Origin: Lachnospiraceae bacterium UBA7050
GTDB lineage: Bacteria; Bacillota; Clostridia; Lachnospirales; Lachnospiraceae
Direction of reading: 5' to 3'
Length of the DNA: 64,000 bases
Assembly: GCA_002493905.1 (NCBI GenBank)
Contig: DLAJ01000012.1
Coordinates: 1-64,000, forward strand
This document shows, in pieces, positions 1 through 9,488 of the stretch. The first letter of the stretch is position 1. Each line of letters opens with the position of its first letter. The position numbers and the translations under genes were made by a program. The notes beneath the pieces are model-generated. The model did no database searches. It was not told where the DNA came from and was given only the letters and a program-made list of their open reading frames with translations.

Positions 1-186
1 GCGGCGAAACAGACGGCTATGTATAGGCATGGAAAAAGCCGCCTTTTCAACAGTGAAAAGACGGCCTATCCAGTTGGGCAATATGTGATTTTAGGAGGCA
101 ATTCAAAAGGGGGGCGCAAAACCGTATCTCCGCATTTCCCGGTGTTTTGTCGTATCAAAGCTCATCCCTTGGTAGTAAATTCGTAG
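1..186 (+). other. possible 3' end of a small ORF entering from the left edge
   Basis: The frame starting at base 1 stays open for 61 codons and stops at 184-186. An internal ATG at 19 would give 55 residues. No ribosome site is visible and I recognise no family. It may be the tail of a gene outside the window or chance. The rest of the gap up to 373 holds an inverted repeat (130-141 with 207-218) and AT-rich DNA. Confidence 0.2.
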
Positions 187-309
187 TAATTGGGGTGGTC
201 TGTTGTCGGGAAATGCGGGGTAATGCGCTGTTTCACAAGGTTTTGCGGGTTCTTACAAAATATTTATTTGAATTAACTGTCAATTCAACATCAAAGTAAT
301 GCATAATAA

Positions 310-347
310 GCACTTTATTCGACACCATACATCACAAAATAAAGTGC
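310..347 (-). terminator. probable terminator of the S8 protease gene
   Basis: A perfect 10-bp inverted repeat (310-319 and 338-347, GCACTTTATT/AATAAAGTGC) with an 18-nt loop lies just past the protease stop codon. On the minus strand it is followed by TTATTATGC, so the T-tract is imperfect. Confidence 0.4.
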
Positions 348-373
348 CTATAATCCCAAAAATCTCTCCTATC

Positions 374-2146
374 CTACCCCGGCAGACTGTCTCTCAGGCA
401 CAGCGCCCCCCACCCAACCCGCTCGTTTGGATAGACGCTCTCACCCCTGATCGGCTTTGCCCCCATCTGCAGATACGCTTTCAGCTTCTCGCCGTAGCAG
501 TACGGGTCGATGCCCCGCACAATCCCCTGTTCCATCATCAGCGCGCATGCCCCCGTCACAAACGGCGTCGCATACGATGTTCCCGATACCGTAATCCGCT
601 GGTCATCCGGTCCCATCACCAGAAGATTTACGCCGGGTGCCGCCAGATCCGGCTTGACATTGCCAAAATTAGACAATCCCGTTGATGAGTTTACATAATA
701 TCTTCCTCTTCCGGAAAACTCCGCATACCGTTCACTTCGCGAATCATAAGCGCCGACCGTAATCACTGCAGATGAAGTGGAGGGAATCGTATAAGTCTGC
801 TGCGGCGTCGGATTCAAGAAAAATGTCTGGGTACCACGCGCCTCCTGCGCAGGAAGATACATCGCATATTCCCCGGTCGCCGTACGCACTCCCGTAAAAA
901 TAAAGCGCCACTCACCCGAAGCAATATAACTGTTATTATATGCCGGAAGCATCTCCACATATATTTCCTTGTTTGCAGCATATGGATTCGCCGCCCCCAC
1001 ATAAATCAACAGCTGCGTTCCGTCATATGTGACCGTTCTGGTGCCCGCCGGCTCTCCTGCCTCAATCGTCACGCGGTTTCCTGTCGGCGTTATCATCATT
1101 AGCTGATACGTATCCATCGGACTGAGCCATATCTGAACGGAAAGCGCGCTCTCATAATTACCGACACTCAATATCTCGGTCCGCTGTTCTCCTTCCTGGA
1201 TCGTGCGCGCCACATGCCCCGCCGTGCTTCCCTCATTGCCGCTTCCGACACAGACTGCAGTCCTGCCGATCTGCGCCGCATTGTCCATGAACCGCTCCAA
1301 TATGGACGTCCCATTATGCGCTCCGTAAGTATTGCCGAAGCTTAGATTGATGCAGAGCGGCATACCGTAATCCGCCGCTTTGCGCAGGCACCATGTCACG
1401 GCGCGCATTAACTGCGTCGTCTTTGGAAAGCCCTCCGCCTGTGTATTTCCAAGCCTGACGATCAACAGCGGACTCTGTGTTGCAACACCGCGGAATACCG
1501 GCTCTTCCGCATACCCCGCCGCAACGGACGCAACCGCCGTACCGTGTCCGCTCACATCCATGCTCGGCAGAATCCGGTATGCCTGATCTCCCGCTGAAAG
1601 CGCTTCGTTAATTTGCTCTGCCGTAAACTCAACTCCCTGTGCAAATCCGGCAGGAGGCTGAAAACCGCGTTCTACATCCGGCAGGAGTACCTGATCCCAC
1701 AAATTCCATATACGCGTCGTTCCGTCCGCATTACGAAACAAATTGCTCCTATAATCAATTCCGGTGTCAATAACGGCAAGCAGTACATTTTTTCCGGTCA
1801 AATAGGGTTCCCTAAGCTGCACCTGAGAAATGCATGACGCTGTAAGCGGTTCCAGCAGCTGGAAGAACAACCGCTTCGGCTTCTCCACATATTCAATCTG
1901 CGGAATGGCAGCAAGCGCATCCACCTGCCCCTGCGGTATCGTAATAATAGCATATCCGGCAATCAGCTCCTCCACAACGCCGCCAAGTTCCCGCACAGCG
2001 TCAAGATTTCCCTGATATTTGACAATCAGCTCCCAGGTCCCCTCCTCCGGTGAAAAACCAACTCCCAGTTCCTTAGATTTTCCCCGCTCTTCTTCCGTCA
2101 TGTCCAAGGACAGTTCCAATGCATTATCCAGCTTTCCCGAATCCAT
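374..2146 (-). CDS. S8 family subtilisin-like serine protease (Csp-like)
   Basis: A 590-residue subtilase. The triad is complete: Asp127 in AVIDTGID, His201 in SGHGTAVAS and Ser524 in SGTSYATP. A long insert between the His and Ser blocks, as in clostridial CspA/B/C germination proteases, probably forms the jelly-roll domain. Residues 1-100 look like a prodomain. There is no signal peptide, so the enzyme is cytoplasmic, spore-associated or exported by another route. The frame is open 66 codons further upstream, but ATG 2146 is preceded by AAAGGTG at good spacing and the upstream part runs through hairpin DNA. Family knowledge suggests processing of a spore or peptide substrate. The substrate is unknown and no SleC-like partner is nearby. 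Confidence 0.85.
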   Translation of the reverse strand: MDSGKLDNALELSLDMTEEERGKSKELGVGFSPEEGTWELIVKYQGNLDAVRELGGVVEELIAGYAIITIPQGQVDALAAIPQIEYVEKPKRLFFQLLEPLTASCISQVQLREPYLTGKNVLLAVIDTGIDYRSNLFRNADGTTRIWNLWDQVLLPDVERGFQPPAGFAQGVEFTAEQINEALSAGDQAYRILPSMDVSGHGTAVASVAAGYAEEPVFRGVATQSPLLIVRLGNTQAEGFPKTTQLMRAVTWCLRKAADYGMPLCINLSFGNTYGAHNGTSILERFMDNAAQIGRTAVCVGSGNEGSTAGHVARTIQEGEQRTEILSVGNYESALSVQIWLSPMDTYQLMMITPTGNRVTIEAGEPAGTRTVTYDGTQLLIYVGAANPYAANKEIYVEMLPAYNNSYIASGEWRFIFTGVRTATGEYAMYLPAQEARGTQTFFLNPTPQQTYTIPSTSSAVITVGAYDSRSERYAEFSGRGRYYVNSSTGLSNFGNVKPDLAAPGVNLLVMGPDDQRITVSGTSYATPFVTGACALMMEQGIVRGIDPYCYGEKLKAYLQMGAKPIRGESVYPNERVGWGALCLRDSLPG

Positions 2147-2254
2147 TCCGCACCTTTTCGGTATTTCAATGCTTTTCAAATAAATATATGCACGATCTCT
2201 GTTACTTCTTCCCGATTCATGATATAATGGGCGTAAACTACGAGCATTGCCAAA

Positions 2255-2463
2255 GTCAGGCGATCTAAGACTGACGCAAAAACAGGCACTGTTTTTGCAG
2301 GAAGGCTTACGTCGGCTGGCTTTGATAGGGCGACAGCCCGGCATGTAGGAAAATCGCAGATTTTTCTACATGGCAATGCCAGACCACGAAGTGGGCATTT
2401 GCTTTTCCTGCGGCATTAACGAGCAAACGTCCGATGCAATGGGATAAAAAGCGCTGAAAGCGC
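2255..2463. repeat. run of short hairpins in the protease/AraC divergent gap
   Basis: Four hairpins lie in the gap between two divergent genes: 2276-2298 (perfect 10-bp stem, loop GCA), 2342-2372 (14-bp stem with one G-T pair, loop GCA), 2375-2399 (5+4-bp stem with a bulge, loop GAA) and 2451-2463 (perfect 5-bp stem, loop GAA). A weaker GTCAG/CTGAC pair sits at 2255-2275. None is followed by a T-run that would make a simple terminator. Confidence 0.6.
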
Positions 2464-2513
2464 GGCGCACGACATCATGTTGACTAGTTTACACTTGACT
2501 GGAGCTGAAACTT

Positions 2514-3521
2514 ATGAGAAAAAAAACCACAGAACTTCCTGCAGACGATTACATGAAAGAAAAAAAGACACACGGCAATCTGGAATATCCGGTTGCCCTT
2601 TACCATGTCGATCTCCGCAGCCTTTACATGGGCTTTGTCCGTTGGCACTGGCACGAAGAACTGGAAATTGACGTCGTCACACAGGGAAAGCTGGAATGTC
2701 TGATCGGGGACGATACAATCCTTCTGGAAAAAGGCGACGCTATCTATATTAATCAAAACGTCATGCACTCCATCCGCCCTTTGAAGGGCGAACCGGGTGC
2801 ATTTGACGCTATCATTTTCCATCCATCCCTGTTTTTCGGATATGACAAAACCTATCTCAATGTCAAATATCTGACTCCCATCACCGGAAAAGCCGGTTTT
2901 CGTTATTTTGTCATCAATAAGGAATATACACGATTTCATGAGATGTGCGCGCTGTTTGACGAGCTTGTACGGGTGACAGATCTTGGAACGACAGGATACG
3001 AACTGATCACCAAAAGCTGTCTCTGCCGCTTTTGGGTATATTTGCTTGAGGAATTTCCGACCGTCTCACCCGAAAAGAAAGAATCACTCTCTTTAAGCGA
3101 GCTGCGTGCAAGAGACGCGGTTTTGTTTATTAAACGACATTATCAGGAACCGGTCACATTAGACGAGATCGCTGCCGCTATTCATGTCAGCAAAAGCGAA
3201 TGCTGCCGCTGTTTTAAGAAATCACTGCACGCAACACCGTTTGAATATCTTATGAGATACCGCATTTTTATGGCTTCTGTAAAAATCAGGCAGGACAGTC
3301 AGAAACAAATGTCTTTTTCCGAGCTTGCCACAACTGTCGGATTTAATAACGTAAGCTATTTTAATAAAGTATTCAAGACATTCCTTGGCTGTACGCCGAC
3401 CGAATACCGCAAAGCGCTTCAGTCCGGTTCTGCACAGGATATTTCTGCCTTTCCGTCAGTATTATATGAGGCACATATTTCTATGAATGATTCTATATCT
3501 GCATATCCGGCCTCTCCGTAA
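2514..3521 (+). CDS. AraC family transcriptional regulator
   Basis: A 335-residue regulator. Residues about 30-110 form a cupin-type sensor domain (WHWHEELEI, then a glycine/acid-rich barrel ending NQNVMHSIRP), which in this family binds a small molecule, often a sugar. Residues about 200-305 carry two helix-turn-helix motifs, including the typical GFNNVSYFNKVFK of the second one. GGAGC lies at suitable spacing before ATG 2514. The gene is divergent from the protease and its last 29 bases overlap the convergent DUF2156 gene. No sugar operon is adjacent, so the target is unknown. Confidence 0.9.
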   Translation: MRKKTTELPADDYMKEKKTHGNLEYPVALYHVDLRSLYMGFVRWHWHEELEIDVVTQGKLECLIGDDTILLEKGDAIYINQNVMHSIRPLKGEPGAFDAIIFHPSLFFGYDKTYLNVKYLTPITGKAGFRYFVINKEYTRFHEMCALFDELVRVTDLGTTGYELITKSCLCRFWVYLLEEFPTVSPEKKESLSLSELRARDAVLFIKRHYQEPVTLDEIAAAIHVSKSECCRCFKKSLHATPFEYLMRYRIFMASVKIRQDSQKQMSFSELATTVGFNNVSYFNKVFKTFLGCTPTEYRKALQSGSAQDISAFPSVLYEAHISMNDSISAYPASP

Positions 3522-4398
3522 CCAGCCCCTTTTCCACCATCAGATCCGGATAGTAAGACAGTTTTGCTTTTCTTAAGCCCTCTGCCCCTGTATCCTCTTC
3601 TCTGTTGATATAGCGATAACCTGCTGCAATCTGCTCCACAAACTGCTGGTTCATAATCGTATAGGCACCCTGCACATCAGAGAATGCCTTTTCAATATGC
3701 ACGACATAAGTTTCACGGTTGCAGGGTTCTCCGAGTGAAAACGCAACAACACGCCCTTCCGCCCGGATTAATCCTCCTTCCAGCTTCAGTTCCTCCCGCT
3801 GTCTGAGCGCGCGGAATGTGATATCAAACTCCGCGCTTTTTTCCCAGTCCTCATTAACGGCATTCTTCCTGCCCCATTCCCTCGCCATCTCCATGCATTC
3901 TTCCACATTATGCCCGTCGATTCTCTCAAAGGACCAGTCCGGATGTTCCTGCTGAAATTTATTAATATGATTGCGTTTTGCGTGCAGCCTTTTTCCCGCC
4001 AGTGTACGGAGCTTTTCCGCATCATACACATAATCAGCCGCATCACGGTCATAGACAATCTGAAAACGCATCGGAAAAAGTTCCATCAAATGTGCATATT
4101 GCTGCGGTGTGACCAAATGCATGCGGAATGGCAGCCCTTTTTCGGCAAACCGGGCGGACAGTTCCTCCACCGCCCCCTTCACATCGCCGCGCCCTAATGG
4201 GTAACTGACAGAATGCAAATTCGCAGAAGACAAAAAAACAAGACAGTCATGCAGCAGCGCGAAACGAATTTCGTAATACGGCGCCCATAACAGATTATTC
4301 GCAAACGAGAACTCGCAGCTCATTGACTGCTCGCGCTCATAATAATGCTCAATCAGCGCTCTGTCCTCAATGGTTATTTTTTTCCAGTCAATTTCCAT
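3493..4398 (-). CDS. DUF2156 domain-containing protein (GNAT-fold, LPG-synthase-C-like)
   Basis: A 301-residue soluble protein matching the DUF2156 family by its pattern: KRLHAKRNHINKF near residue 140, a central EGRVVAF strand and the C-terminal YINREEDTGAEGLRKAK signature. The fold is related to the C-terminal catalytic domain of phosphatidylglycerol lysyltransferase (aminoacyl transfer onto lipids), but the membrane half is absent. The acceptor is unknown. The 3' end overlaps the convergent AraC gene by 29 bases. Confidence 0.8.
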   Translation of the reverse strand: MEIDWKKITIEDRALIEHYYEREQSMSCEFSFANNLLWAPYYEIRFALLHDCLVFLSSANLHSVSYPLGRGDVKGAVEELSARFAEKGLPFRMHLVTPQQYAHLMELFPMRFQIVYDRDAADYVYDAEKLRTLAGKRLHAKRNHINKFQQEHPDWSFERIDGHNVEECMEMAREWGRKNAVNEDWEKSAEFDITFRALRQREELKLEGGLIRAEGRVVAFSLGEPCNRETYVVHIEKAFSDVQGAYTIMNQQFVEQIAAGYRYINREEDTGAEGLRKAKLSYYPDLMVEKGLVTERPDMQI

Positions 4399-4455
4399 GA
4401 TGTTATCATTTCCTTTCCATAGCGCTTACAATTTCGATTCATAACACCCGTTCTG

Positions 4456-5004
4456 TCAACTGTACAGTCTGGCTGTCAGCGCTTTGAACCTCTCCTTATA
4501 TTGTTGCTCGATTTCAGAAAAATTACGCGTTACAAAGCAAGGCGCACTGATGATCTGCATCGGCTCTTCAAACAATTTCTCTCCCATATAATGATAAAAT
4601 TCATGATACAAAAGTGTATCGTCCACCTGTTTGATAAATGCCTGTTCTTCCCCTGTCGGAATCCTGCCGAGAAAACGCTCGTAAATCATATTGAGCAGGC
4701 GGCTCTCCGCTTTTTCAAAAAATTCCATATGCTGTTTGACCGGACGCGTGACATCCGCAAGATAGCTCTCCGCAGCGTCATGCAGCAGGCAGGCAAGCTC
4801 GAGAAAAACGCTTCCTCCTCTTGCGTGAGCTTCATCCGCACAGGCAAGACAATGCTGTCCCACAGAATAAAATTCCGGAAAATGTCCGTTTGCACGCGTC
4901 ATCATCGAAAGCGCATGCGCGATATCCTCCATGCGGATTTCTTCTTTTTTCGGATTTAACGGTGTAAAATGCACCTTTGTATAAGTCGTAATATAATCCG
5001 CCAT
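4456..5004 (-). CDS. HD domain phosphohydrolase (YfbR-like)
   Basis: A 182-residue HD hydrolase. Metal-binding residues are visible: His in SVGQHCLAC, the HD pair in CLLHDAAESY and a late Asp in QVDDTLLYHEF. Relatives hydrolyse 5'-deoxynucleotides. The opening DYITTYT followed by F.PL.P is typical of the family and fixes the start to within a few codons. GAAAGGAG lies 13 bases before ATG 5004 but only one base before ATG 5016, so 5004 is preferred. The longer frame to 5073 has no ribosome site. Confidence 0.8.
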   Translation of the reverse strand: MADYITTYTKVHFTPLNPKKEEIRMEDIAHALSMMTRANGHFPEFYSVGQHCLACADEAHARGGSVFLELACLLHDAAESYLADVTRPVKQHMEFFEKAESRLLNMIYERFLGRIPTGEEQAFIKQVDDTLLYHEFYHYMGEKLFEEPMQIISAPCFVTRNFSEIEQQYKERFKALTARLYS

Positions 5005-5129
5005 GATCGTATCCATACTCCTTTCCATGTCTGACAGCACATAGGCGTTTCGCTGTTGCCTATCTGACAACACAAAAGACAGCGTTCCCCAAGGGCGCTG
5101 CCTTTTGCACGATACTCTTACAGATACTC

Positions 5130-7220
5130 TTACAGAACAAATTTTCCAATCGCATTCTCAAGCTTTTCAATATTTGCAACACTTGTCTGAACCTGCGCGC
5201 GGCTGTCCGCCACTCCGGACTTCATATCAGAACTGCCTTCTGCAATGTTTGTGATCCCGTTGGTAGCCTCCGTGATCGTACCATTTATTTCAGTAATGGT
5301 TTTGTTAATCTCATCCATGGAAGCCGTCAGATTATTGATCGCACCCTGTATCTGCGTCATGCTGCCGTTAAATTCGCTCGCGTCCTCCACATACTGTTCA
5401 CTGACTCGCGAAAACTCTTCATAGTCCGCAAGAACCGTATTTTGCAGAAACTCCGTGGAATTTCCGAGGCAGGACGCCATATTTCCCACAGCATCCACAA
5501 CCTCTCCGACAATCCCGTTAATATTGGAAACCATTTCCATCGTCTGATTTGCCAGACTGCCGATCTCGGACGCAACCACCGCAAAGCCCCTTCCGGCTTC
5601 CCCTGCTCTTGCTGCCTCAATGGAAGCATTGAGTGCAAGAAGATTTGTCTGGGACGAAATCTCCGTGATCGCGTCGGTCATCTCGTTGATCTTGTCAACA
5701 GCCTTCGCCTGCTGAATCGCTTCTTTAGACTGGTTGCTGACTTCCTGACACATCTGGCTGGTACGCTTGGAAGCGCTCTCTGTCTTTTTCTGTAATACGC
5801 CCGCCCGTTCTCCGATCTCCTTGGCATTTTCAACACCTGCCTCAGACAGGTTTTCAATCGAGGAAGCAATTCCGGCAACATTTGCCACATGGTGTGCAAT
5901 CATATCCGATGAAGCGGACGTCTCCTGCATGGATGCAGCAAGTTCTTCCGAGATCGCGCTATTATTCACACTCAGGGAATCCACGGTATTCGTAACCTCT
6001 TCCAAACTGTGTATCGTGCTTCTAAGCTCTCTGCCTGAATTCTCGATCTCCCTGATCAAGGTCTGGATACTTTCCCTCATACGCAGGATCGCCCGCGCAA
6101 TATCTCCTGTTTCATCGCCCCTCTTCAACAGCTGATCCATTTCTGCATTAGGTCTGAAATCCAGCCCGGCGATGACCTGAATGATACCCGTGACCTTCTT
6201 AAGCGGTTTTGTAATGTAAATGCTGAATACGCTGCCGATCACTAACGTCATAACCAATGCCGCAAGGGCGCCGAAAAAGATTTTTTTCGCTGTGCCGTAC
6301 GCCAGCGCCATCACTTCACTCTCTTTGACAAAGCTGCCTACCTTCATGCCGTTATTTAATACCGTATAGCTTGAGGCGTAGGTCTTTCCGCCGAGTGAGA
6401 ACGTATGCATCTTATCCGCCTGCGCCGGATTGTCCAGATATGCAGCCATCCGGCCAAGGCCATATGTATTGTCCTCCGCAGCCGCCTGTCCGACTTCCAG
6501 ATTCGGATGGTACATGACCGCATTATCATTCTGCAGAAGATAAGCGTATCCGCTTTCAAAGAAGCTGACGCCTCCCACCATATTCTGAAGCTCGGTAAAG
6601 TCCACGTCCATTCCGATAATGCCGACGGAAACACCGTCGATAAACAGCGGGACAACATAGGAAATCATGTAAACATTGATATTTTCATTCCGATAAGGAG
6701 ACATCCAGAGCGGCTCTCCATGCTGAACAGGAATATAATACCAGCCGACATGCGCAGCATCATCCGGATCGTAAATAGAAAAATCCGTAGGTTCAATGCT
6801 GTCAAACGGGCTGCTTGTATCGTTTCTCGAATAAAAGATGCCGGACGTCGGGTCCGTAAACTCTGGATTATAGCGGATATAGCAGGTTAGAACACCCTGT
6901 GTGTTCTCGGCAAATTCCAGCAAAATCCCCATAAGACCCTCGGTATACTCTTCCACGTAGCTGGCGCTTGTTTGGAACTTCTTAAAATCCGTAAGCTGCT
7001 CCATACAGATATCCGCCATTGTGTTTACCGACTGTGAGATCTTATCAAACTGCATGTTTAACTCGTTTGCAAAATCCTTCGTCTGCAAAACAAGAATCTC
7101 TCCACATTCCTCAGATGTGGTTCTCGACGCTTCCATGATACCAACAACACCGCAGATGCCGCACGCTAAGAGCGCGCAGACAATGACTACAACAATGACT
7201 TTGACTTTAATCGTTCTCAT
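5130..7220 (-). CDS. methyl-accepting chemotaxis protein with dCache-type sensor
   Basis: A 696-residue receptor. TM1 lies at residues 5-28, followed by a roughly 290-residue extracytoplasmic domain with the dCache look (YIRYNPEFTDP, IGIIGMDVDF, YAYLLQNDN). TM2 is near residue 320, then HAMP, then a long coiled-coil signalling domain with the hairpin tip QTNLLALNASIEAARAGEAG. The frame is open to 7292, but ATG 7220 directly precedes the signal-anchor helix and has GGGGGG upstream. It senses an external ligand and controls CheA. No other chemotaxis genes lie beside it. Confidence 0.92.
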   Translation of the reverse strand: MRTIKVKVIVVVIVCALLACGICGVVGIMEASRTTSEECGEILVLQTKDFANELNMQFDKISQSVNTMADICMEQLTDFKKFQTSASYVEEYTEGLMGILLEFAENTQGVLTCYIRYNPEFTDPTSGIFYSRNDTSSPFDSIEPTDFSIYDPDDAAHVGWYYIPVQHGEPLWMSPYRNENINVYMISYVVPLFIDGVSVGIIGMDVDFTELQNMVGGVSFFESGYAYLLQNDNAVMYHPNLEVGQAAAEDNTYGLGRMAAYLDNPAQADKMHTFSLGGKTYASSYTVLNNGMKVGSFVKESEVMALAYGTAKKIFFGALAALVMTLVIGSVFSIYITKPLKKVTGIIQVIAGLDFRPNAEMDQLLKRGDETGDIARAILRMRESIQTLIREIENSGRELRSTIHSLEEVTNTVDSLSVNNSAISEELAASMQETSASSDMIAHHVANVAGIASSIENLSEAGVENAKEIGERAGVLQKKTESASKRTSQMCQEVSNQSKEAIQQAKAVDKINEMTDAITEISSQTNLLALNASIEAARAGEAGRGFAVVASEIGSLANQTMEMVSNINGIVGEVVDAVGNMASCLGNSTEFLQNTVLADYEEFSRVSEQYVEDASEFNGSMTQIQGAINNLTASMDEINKTITEINGTITEATNGITNIAEGSSDMKSGVADSRAQVQTSVANIEKLENAIGKFVL

Positions 7221-7276
7221 AGATGCCCCCCTTATCGGATATAGGAAATATATACTATTTACTATAGCACACCATC

Positions 7277-7459
7277 CTAAAAAAGAAAACACTTTTGTCG
7301 AAAACTGACGGAAGCAAAGTCAATGACTAACAGCAAAACGATCACCGGGACCACGTAGATCAACAGCACTGATCCCATAAGACCCGCGAACCATCCGGTA
7401 TCCGTCAGAATATCATAAACGGCGTATGCCGCCACGCTTATCTCAGGCAGAGTGTCCAT
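7277..7459 (-). CDS. small membrane protein, hypothetical
   Basis: A 60-residue frame with one strong hydrophobic segment (about residues 27-48, LMGSVLLIYVVPVIVLLLVI) and a basic tail. It lies in the 270-base gap between prfA and the chemotaxis receptor, on the same strand. The only ribosome-like sequence (GGGAGAG) is about 20 bases before the ATG, which weakens the call; translation could begin a few codons earlier at a non-standard codon. Function unknown. Confidence 0.4.
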   Translation of the reverse strand: MDTLPEISVAAYAVYDILTDTGWFAGLMGSVLLIYVVPVIVLLLVIDFASVSFRQKCFLF

Positions 7460-7492
7460 CCATGCAAAAATCTGATCTCTCCCTCTTGTTTT

Positions 7493-8572
7493 TTATCCTG
7501 CCTCATTCAATTTACTTAAACGGATACTCTGATCTGCCGCGATGCATGCGTCGATGATTTCCTGAATGTCTCCGTTCATCACTTTGTCGAGCTTATATAA
7601 GGTCAGATTGATGCGGTGGTCTGTCACGCGTCCCTGCGGAAAATTATAGGTTCTGATCTTCTCGGAACGGTCTCCTGTGCCGATCTGTGAACGGCGCAGC
7701 TCCGCTTCCGCATCATGGCGCTGCTGCTGCTCCATATCATAAAGCTTCGCGCGAAGCAGCGCAAAAGCCTTCGCCTTATTCTGAATCTGTGATTTCTCAG
7801 TCTGACTATAGACTACAATTCCGGTCGGATAATGAGTCAGACGCACTGCGGAATCCGTTGTATTGACGCACTGTCCGCCGTTTCCAGAAGCACGCATCAC
7901 ATCAATGCGGATATCTTTTTCCTCAATCACAATGTCGATATCCTCGTCCACTTCCGGCATCACCGCAACGCTGATCGTTGAAGTGTGGATGCGTCCGCCG
8001 CTCTCGGTTTCCGGTACACGCTGGACGCGGTGCACGCCGCTTTCATACTTCATAACGGAGTATGCGCCCTTCCCGCTGATCGTAAACTGTACTTCCTTCA
8101 TGCCGCCGATGCCGATCTCGTCCACATTCATCGTCTCAACCTTCCAGCGCCGCCCCTCCGCATAATGTACATACATGCGGTAAATTTCCGCAGCAAACAG
8201 CGCTGCCTCGTCGCCGCCTGCGCCTGCACGGATTTCGACAATCACGTTCTTCTCGTCGTTCGGATCTTTAGGCAGAAGCAGAATTTTTAGTTTCTGCTCC
8301 AAATCCTCCACACTTGCCTTGGCATCCCCCAGCTCCTCCTTGAGCATCTCGCGCATCTCCTCATCATTCTCCTCATCGAGCATGACAAGACTGTCCTCAA
8401 TATCCTGTTTTTTCTTTTTATATTCCTGATAAGTTTTAACAATCGGCTCTAAATCGCTCTGTTCCTTCATCAGACTGCGAAAGCGCTCCTGATTCGACGT
8501 CACGGACGGCTCCGAAAGCTCGCTCATAATCTCCTCATAGCGCCTGAGTAAATCTTCTAATCTGTCAAACAT
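7493..8572 (-). CDS. prfA: peptide chain release factor 1
   Basis: A 359-residue class I release factor that recognises UAA/UAG in the ribosomal A site. The GGQ motif that triggers peptidyl-tRNA hydrolysis is present in RASGNGGQCVNTTDSAVRL. Length and N-terminal helices (MFDRLEDLLRRYEEI) fit RF1. AGAGGA lies 7 bases before ATG 8572; the frame is open 8 codons further but without support. It follows prmC, whose product methylates the GGQ glutamine, so enzyme and substrate are neighbours in one probable operon. Confidence 0.97.
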   Translation of the reverse strand: MFDRLEDLLRRYEEIMSELSEPSVTSNQERFRSLMKEQSDLEPIVKTYQEYKKKKQDIEDSLVMLDEENDEEMREMLKEELGDAKASVEDLEQKLKILLLPKDPNDEKNVIVEIRAGAGGDEAALFAAEIYRMYVHYAEGRRWKVETMNVDEIGIGGMKEVQFTISGKGAYSVMKYESGVHRVQRVPETESGGRIHTSTISVAVMPEVDEDIDIVIEEKDIRIDVMRASGNGGQCVNTTDSAVRLTHYPTGIVVYSQTEKSQIQNKAKAFALLRAKLYDMEQQQRHDAEAELRRSQIGTGDRSEKIRTYNFPQGRVTDHRINLTLYKLDKVMNGDIQEIIDACIAADQSIRLSKLNEAG

Positions 8573-8621
8573 GTCTCTATCCTCTTCTATATACAATTAC
8601 CAATTTTCAATCTTTATCTGC

Positions 8622-9488
8622 TTATCCTGCAATCCGCACGCCGCGTACGACACGGTCAAGCCCCGCATAATCCTTGATTACATGTACGTCCTGATAACCC
8701 GCACTGCGCATCATTCCGCTGACTGCATCCCCCTGATCCGCCCCGATCTCAAAAAACAGCGCGCTTTCCCGCCTGACAAAGGCGGACGCACCGTCTATGA
8801 TACGCCGGTAAAAGGTAAGTCCGTCCGCTCCGCCGTCAAGGGCCAGAAGCGGCTCATGCTCCCTGACTTCCGGCATCAGCGTCGGGATAACCGCGGAACG
8901 GATATAGGGCGGATTCGAGACAATCACATCAAACGCGGGTAAATCCGGTCCCAGCGCCTCATACAGGTCACCCTGTGCAAAAATCAACTCTCCCTGCGCG
9001 ATTTTCTCTCCAAATCCAAGCATCTTAGCATTCTCTCCCGCAGCCGCCAGCGCCTCTTCAGATATATCCGCCCCAACGCCAAAGCACCCGTTCGAATAGC
9101 GCAGCAGCGACAAAAGGATACAGCCGCTTCCCGTGCACAGGTCCAGAACCGCCATGCCGTCATGCAGATAACGCATGACCTCCTCGACCAGAATTTCGGT
9201 ATCCAGGCGTGGTATCAACGTATGCTGATTTACATAAAATTCCATTCCCATAAATGGCTGTGAATGTGTCAAATACTGAACTGGCACATGTTCAGTGCGT
9301 TTTCTTAAATAGTTAACATAAGTTTGTTCCTGAATCTCATCCAGTATCCGTCCGCTCTGTGTATACAACGCCTGATAATCCGTATGACAGACATATTCCA
9401 AAAGCAGACGCGCATCGGTTTTTGCTTCTTCAATCCCCTGCTCTGCAAGCAGGCGCATACCTTTTTCGTACGCCTCCCGATACGTCAT
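8622..9488 (-). CDS. prmC: release factor glutamine N5-methyltransferase
   Basis: A 288-residue SAM-dependent methyltransferase. Residues 1-80 form the helical substrate-binding domain. The Rossmann part has the SAM loop VLDLCTGSGCILLSLL and the catalytic NPPY (VSNPPYIRS), which holds the target Gln amide. It methylates the GGQ glutamine of release factors. It overlaps the upstream DUF1385 gene by 4 bases and sits just before prfA, the usual arrangement. Confidence 0.96.
   Translation of the reverse strand: MTYREAYEKGMRLLAEQGIEEAKTDARLLLEYVCHTDYQALYTQSGRILDEIQEQTYVNYLRKRTEHVPVQYLTHSQPFMGMEFYVNQHTLIPRLDTEILVEEVMRYLHDGMAVLDLCTGSGCILLSLLRYSNGCFGVGADISEEALAAAGENAKMLGFGEKIAQGELIFAQGDLYEALGPDLPAFDVIVSNPPYIRSAVIPTLMPEVREHEPLLALDGGADGLTFYRRIIDGASAFVRRESALFFEIGADQGDAVSGMMRSAGYQDVHVIKDYAGLDRVVRGVRIAG

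Noticed and set aside
2176..2376. 66-residue ORF on the minus strand upstream of the protease
   Set aside because: It runs through hairpin DNA, has no ribosome site and no protein-like composition.
2484..2939. 151-residue ORF opposite the AraC gene
   Set aside because: Antisense shadow of a clearly recognised regulator.
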